From: Bacillota bacterium
GTDB lineage: Bacteria > Bacillota > UBA4882 > UBA8346
Assembly (NCBI GenBank): GCA_023435225.1
Contig: JAEYRX010000103.1
Coordinates: 1-9,649 of the forward strand
Direction: 5' to 3'
Length of the DNA stretch: 9,649 bases
Shown here: one piece after another, positions 7,261 to 9,649 of the stretch
Layout of the letters: each line of letters starts with the position of its first letter
Numbering within the stretch: the first letter of the stretch is position 1
Notes under the pieces: model-generated
Told to the model about the DNA's origin: nothing
The model's input: the letters and a program-made list of their open reading frames with translations, nothing else
Databases searched by the model: none
Translations under genes and position numbers: made by a program

Positions 7261-7446
7261 CGGCTTTTTCCCCCGAATAACTACGAAGCCTATGTACTAA
7301 AACTCTATTTTATCTTACTTAGCTCCATCGCATAACTGGTTCCCTTTAAGGGATAGGGTCCGTTTTTGGATTTTAGAGCTTTATTACATAACTTACATAA
7401 GTAGAAATGTAGCGTTTATTAAGATCTTTTAAGGGAAATAAGAAAG

Positions 7447-7468
7447 AACTGGCGTATCCACGCCGGTT
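7447..7468. other. Hairpin preceding the second direct-repeat copy
   Basis: AACTGGCG (7447-7454) pairs with CGCCGGTT (7461-7468), with one G-U as RNA and a 6-nt loop, followed by TATTTATATATA. It resembles the hairpin at 7102-7124 in stem sequence, size and AT-rich follow-on, supporting a duplicated unit. No gene ends here, so it is not an obvious operon terminator. Confidence 0.45.
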
Positions 7469-7476
7469 TATTTATA

Positions 7477-7494
7477 TATACCCCGAAAATACCC
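7477..7494. repeat. Direct repeat, copy 2 (18 nt)
   Basis: This is an identical copy of the 18-nt sequence at 7243-7260, 234 nt downstream of it. Here the repeat directly follows the AT-rich tail of the hairpin. In copy 1 about 105 nt containing the two hairpins at 7135-7237 lie between. This could mean that those hairpins were inserted into copy 1 or deleted from copy 2. Confidence 0.65.
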
Positions 7495-7618
7495 TTTTTT
7501 TACCCCCTAAAAATACGGATGGGGAATTGTCCGGATTAAAAACCAGCTGGTATTATTAATTCGAATAAACGAAACAAGGATGTAAATGATAATTTATTTT
7601 TGAGGTGTATGATTTTGA

Positions 7619-7753
7619 GAATTACTGTACGGAAGGAGGGGAAGTAATAGCGCGATTAGAAACGCCGTTAAAGGAAGAAGTACCAATTCTCAGGGAAAAA
7701 GTTTAAATGAAATAATATCAAAGATATTTGAATTTGCTAAAAAGAAAATTTAA
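7619..7753 (+). pseudogene. Possible decayed small gene before the metallophosphoesterase
   Basis: A frame stays open for 44 codons (7619-7753) with protein-like composition, including SNSAIRNAVKGRSTNSQGKS and a basic helical tail EFAKKKI, but it has no ATG. A strong GGAAGGAGG lies at 7631-7639 with no ATG, GTG or TTG start at a suitable distance; the next bases read GTAATAGCG. A second short frame upstream (7609-7647, 12 codons) ends in the same region and could be joined by a one-base frameshift. I do not recognise the product. This is tentative, since 44 open codons can occur by chance. Confidence 0.25.
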
Positions 7754-7785
7754 ACCATCGAAAATTTAATACGGAGGTTGAATTA

Positions 7786-9159
7786 ATGTTTAAAAAAGCT
7801 CAATTTTTCTTAATCGTTGCATTGGTATTTATAATGACGAATCTGTCATTCTGCTTAGCTGACGCTCGGTGTATACCTCCTTTAAATGTAAAGCTTGCGG
7901 TCTTCTCGGACCCCCATTATTTTGCCCCGGAATATGTTTCCGAAGGACCGGCTTTCAGTGCTTATTTGGCCCAAGATCGCAAATTATTGGCCGAAAGTAA
8001 AGCCATTCTTAGCGAAACAGTTCACTCTATTAGGAGAACCAATGCCCAAATTGTTCTGATCACCGGCGACCTTACCAAAGATGGCGAACTACTGTCCCAT
8101 ATTCAAGTTGCCGCTTGTTTAAGACAGTTACGAGAAGCGGGGAAATTGGTGTTGGTTATTCCCGGAAATCATGACATTAATAATCCCCATGCCGTCAAAT
8201 ATGATGGGAGTAATGCAACCCCGGTCAAACAGATAACACCGGATGTTTTCGAAAGAATTTACTATGACTATGGTTATTGTCAATCGATTGCAAGAGATCC
8301 CTATTCTTTAAGCTATGTGGTTGAACCGGTATGGGGTCTCCGGATTATTGCCATCGATTCATGCTCATATGACGATAACCTTATCAACGGTGCGCCAACA
8401 ACTCACTCGGGTTTAAAAGCCCAAAGTCTTGATTGGATCCGCAACCAGTTAAAACAAGCTAAAGCTTGCAATAAAACGGTAATCGGCATGATGCACCACG
8501 GGTTAATTCAGCATTTCAGTATGCAAAAAGCTTTGTTCGGTGATTTTGTCATCGATGACTGGGAGAATATCGCCTCCGAGTTTGCTGATTTGGGAATGAA
8601 AGTGGTCTTCACCGGACATTTCCATGCCCAGGACATTGCCAAAAAACAATCACCAAGCAATAACACGATTTACGATGTTGAAACCGGTTCACTGGTAACC
8701 TATCCCTGTCCGTACCGGATTGTCGGCCTCACGGACAGCTGGATAGATATCCGGACCTCAACGATTCAATATATTGATTATAATACCCAGGGGAAAGCTT
8801 TTCCTCAATATGCCGCCGATTATTTGAACACCGCTTTATCCGAAATGGTCCCCCAATTTTTGACCGGTGTAATGATCAAACAGGGGATGTCTAATAGTGA
8901 AGCCGTAACTACGGTAAAGCAACTAATGGCAACTCAACTCGCACCGTCCTATACTGTGCAGGACTTGGCAGTAAGTTCTTTAAAAGGGCATTTTATTGGG
9001 GATGAAACATGTGACGCCACGATAAGCGGCATTGTTTCTACTCTTCAGGCGTTTCCCGATTTAAAAATCAACATGTTGGGGAATATTGCTTATTCATTAC
9101 TGAATGATTCTCCGACAGCCGATAATAATGTGACTTTGAATCTTAAACCTAGTAATTAA
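7786..9159 (+). CDS. Secreted calcineurin-like metallophosphoesterase
   Basis: The 457-residue protein has an N-terminal signal peptide (about 1-25, cleavage near CLA-DA). It carries the full metallophosphoesterase signature: D42-P-H44 in FSDPHYF, D95 in ITGDLTKDGE, N128-H129 in PGNHD, H237/H238 in MMHHG, and H278-F-H280 in GHFHAQD. These residues bind the two metal ions used to cleave phosphomonoesters or diesters. Residues about 335-440 form a mostly helical C-terminal extension beyond the catalytic core, with no motif I can name. Export suggests a role in extracellular phosphate scavenging or hydrolysis of nucleotides or phosphodiesters; the substrate is unknown. The start is fixed by GGAGGT at 7773-7778, 7 nt before the ATG. 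No Pho-box-like site was recognised. The gene is preceded by the gene-poor interval and followed after 4 nt by the open frame at 9164. Confidence 0.9.
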   Translation: MFKKAQFFLIVALVFIMTNLSFCLADARCIPPLNVKLAVFSDPHYFAPEYVSEGPAFSAYLAQDRKLLAESKAILSETVHSIRRTNAQIVLITGDLTKDGELLSHIQVAACLRQLREAGKLVLVIPGNHDINNPHAVKYDGSNATPVKQITPDVFERIYYDYGYCQSIARDPYSLSYVVEPVWGLRIIAIDSCSYDDNLINGAPTTHSGLKAQSLDWIRNQLKQAKACNKTVIGMMHHGLIQHFSMQKALFGDFVIDDWENIASEFADLGMKVVFTGHFHAQDIAKKQSPSNNTIYDVETGSLVTYPCPYRIVGLTDSWIDIRTSTIQYIDYNTQGKAFPQYAADYLNTALSEMVPQFLTGVMIKQGMSNSEAVTTVKQLMATQLAPSYTVQDLAVSSLKGHFIGDETCDATISGIVSTLQAFPDLKINMLGNIAYSLLNDSPTADNNVTLNLKPSN

Positions 9160-9163
9160 ATCG

Positions 9164-9649
9164 ATGATAAAAACGGTCTTTTTCAATCTGGGCAATACGA
9201 TTGTCGACTACCATTCTGGGCCGTTTCTGCCAAAGTCAGCAAGTGATTGTCAATTGTTTAATTGGTTCGCCGGTTTACCCAATTATATCGAATTAGATTC
9301 AAACAGTACAGCAAATTCGATTTATATTGATAACAAAGATATATATATTGCTGGTGTTAGAAAGGGTATGGCGTGTTATTGGTTAAACGGGAACATAATT
9401 GAGTTAGACTCTAATGCAACAGCTAATTCAATTATAAAATATAATTCTGATGAATATGTTGTTGGTTCTAAACGAGGTACTGCATGTTATTGGCATAACG
9501 ATAAAATATGTAAATTGGATTCTAATGCAGAAGCTAATTCAATAATAAAGTCTAATAATGATATTTATATTGTTGGATATAAACAAGGTAAAGCATGTTA
9601 TTGGCTGAATGGCAAAAGAGTTGATTTAGATTCTAATTCAGGGATCAAT
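9164..9649 (+). CDS. Partial, apparently chimeric ORF: HAD-like N-terminus joined to 37-residue ACYW/LDSN repeats
   Basis: An uninterrupted frame of 162 codons runs from ATG 9164 to the window edge. Residues 1-20 (MIKTVFFNLGNTIVDYHSGP) look like the start of a HAD hydrolase, where the motif would be FFDLGNT. The catalytic Asp is Asn here. From about residue 41 the protein consists of repeats of the type ACYWLNG..IELDSNATANSI......YVVGSKRGT, 37 residues per full unit. Similar ACYW/YVAGY repeats occur in uncharacterised, probably propeller-like surface proteins. There is no signal peptide and no ribosome binding site before the ATG. Expression would need coupling to the metallophosphoesterase gene, which ends 4 nt upstream. 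The best reading is that recombination joined a broken HAD gene to a repeat gene that lost its own start, so it may be a pseudogene. The 3' end is outside the window. Confidence 0.6.
   Translation, partial: MIKTVFFNLGNTIVDYHSGPFLPKSASDCQLFNWFAGLPNYIELDSNSTANSIYIDNKDIYIAGVRKGMACYWLNGNIIELDSNATANSIIKYNSDEYVVGSKRGTACYWHNDKICKLDSNAEANSIIKSNNDIYIVGYKQGKACYWLNGKRVDLDSNSGIN
9371..9649. repeat. 111-nt tandem coding repeats
   Basis: Units begin at 9371, 9482 and 9593 (the last cut by the window edge), each encoding 37 residues that start with ACYW. Recurrent DNA words are GCATGTTATTGG and GATTCTAATGCA followed by GCTAATTCA. A diverged unit without a clean ACYW start precedes them (about 9293-9370). 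The repeats are clearly more AT-rich than the genes to the left, which fits a separate origin. Confidence 0.85.

Noticed and set aside
7803..7860. Lipoprotein signal in the metallophosphoesterase (Cys near residue 23)
   Set aside because: The residues before the Cys (LSF) do not fit a lipobox, which needs a small residue at -1. A normal signal peptide fits better.
9293..9649. CRISPR-like or non-coding tandem array
   Set aside because: The 111-nt period keeps one open frame with conserved protein motifs, so these are coding repeats and not CRISPR repeats with spacers.

Overview
The window looks like a chromosomal accessory region of a moderately AT-rich bacterium, probably an anaerobic member of the Bacillota. 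This rests on strong GGAGG-type ribosome binding sites, ATG starts, clostridia-like secreted and membrane proteins, and many palindromic or decayed intergenic sequences. No ribosomal or tRNA gene is present to fix the taxonomy, so the placement is an inference.

All supported genes lie on the + strand. Positions 20-772 encode a CPBP/CAAX-type membrane protease homologue. Positions about 870-1112 hold no gene but fold into a large structured RNA. It resembles the HEARO / omega-RNA class that normally sits directly upstream of an IscB or IsrB nuclease gene, and no such nuclease is present here. A HAD-family phosphatase follows (1311-1934). Next comes a 151-bp palindromic REPIN-like element (2031-2181) with perfect 29-bp inverted arms.

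The largest gene (2277-4895) encodes a secreted multidomain protein: signal peptide, PKD domain, caspase-like/C13 cysteine peptidase core interrupted by a large acidic calcium-binding insert, InlB-B-like repeat, and a C-terminal carbohydrate-binding-like domain. After an imperfect inverted repeat (4956-5050) there is a two-gene operon with an ATGA overlap. It encodes an 8-segment membrane protein of unknown function (5101-5958) and a membrane-anchored, propeller-like extracytoplasmic protein (5955-7100).

Positions 7101-7785 are a gene-poor stretch of hairpins, an 18-nt direct repeat and a probable decayed gene. A secreted calcineurin-like metallophosphoesterase follows (7786-9159). Four bases after its stop begins an open frame that runs off the window (9164-9649). 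It starts like a HAD hydrolase with the nucleophile Asp changed to Asn, then passes into tandem 37-residue ACYW...LDSN...ANSI repeats, so it looks chimeric.

The genes do not form an obvious pathway. The shared theme is cell-surface or secreted function, with signs of mobile-element traffic and gene decay between genes. The most interesting items are the orphan omega-RNA-like RNA, the peptidase with its catalytic dyad split by a calcium-binding insert, and the chimeric repeat ORF at the right edge.
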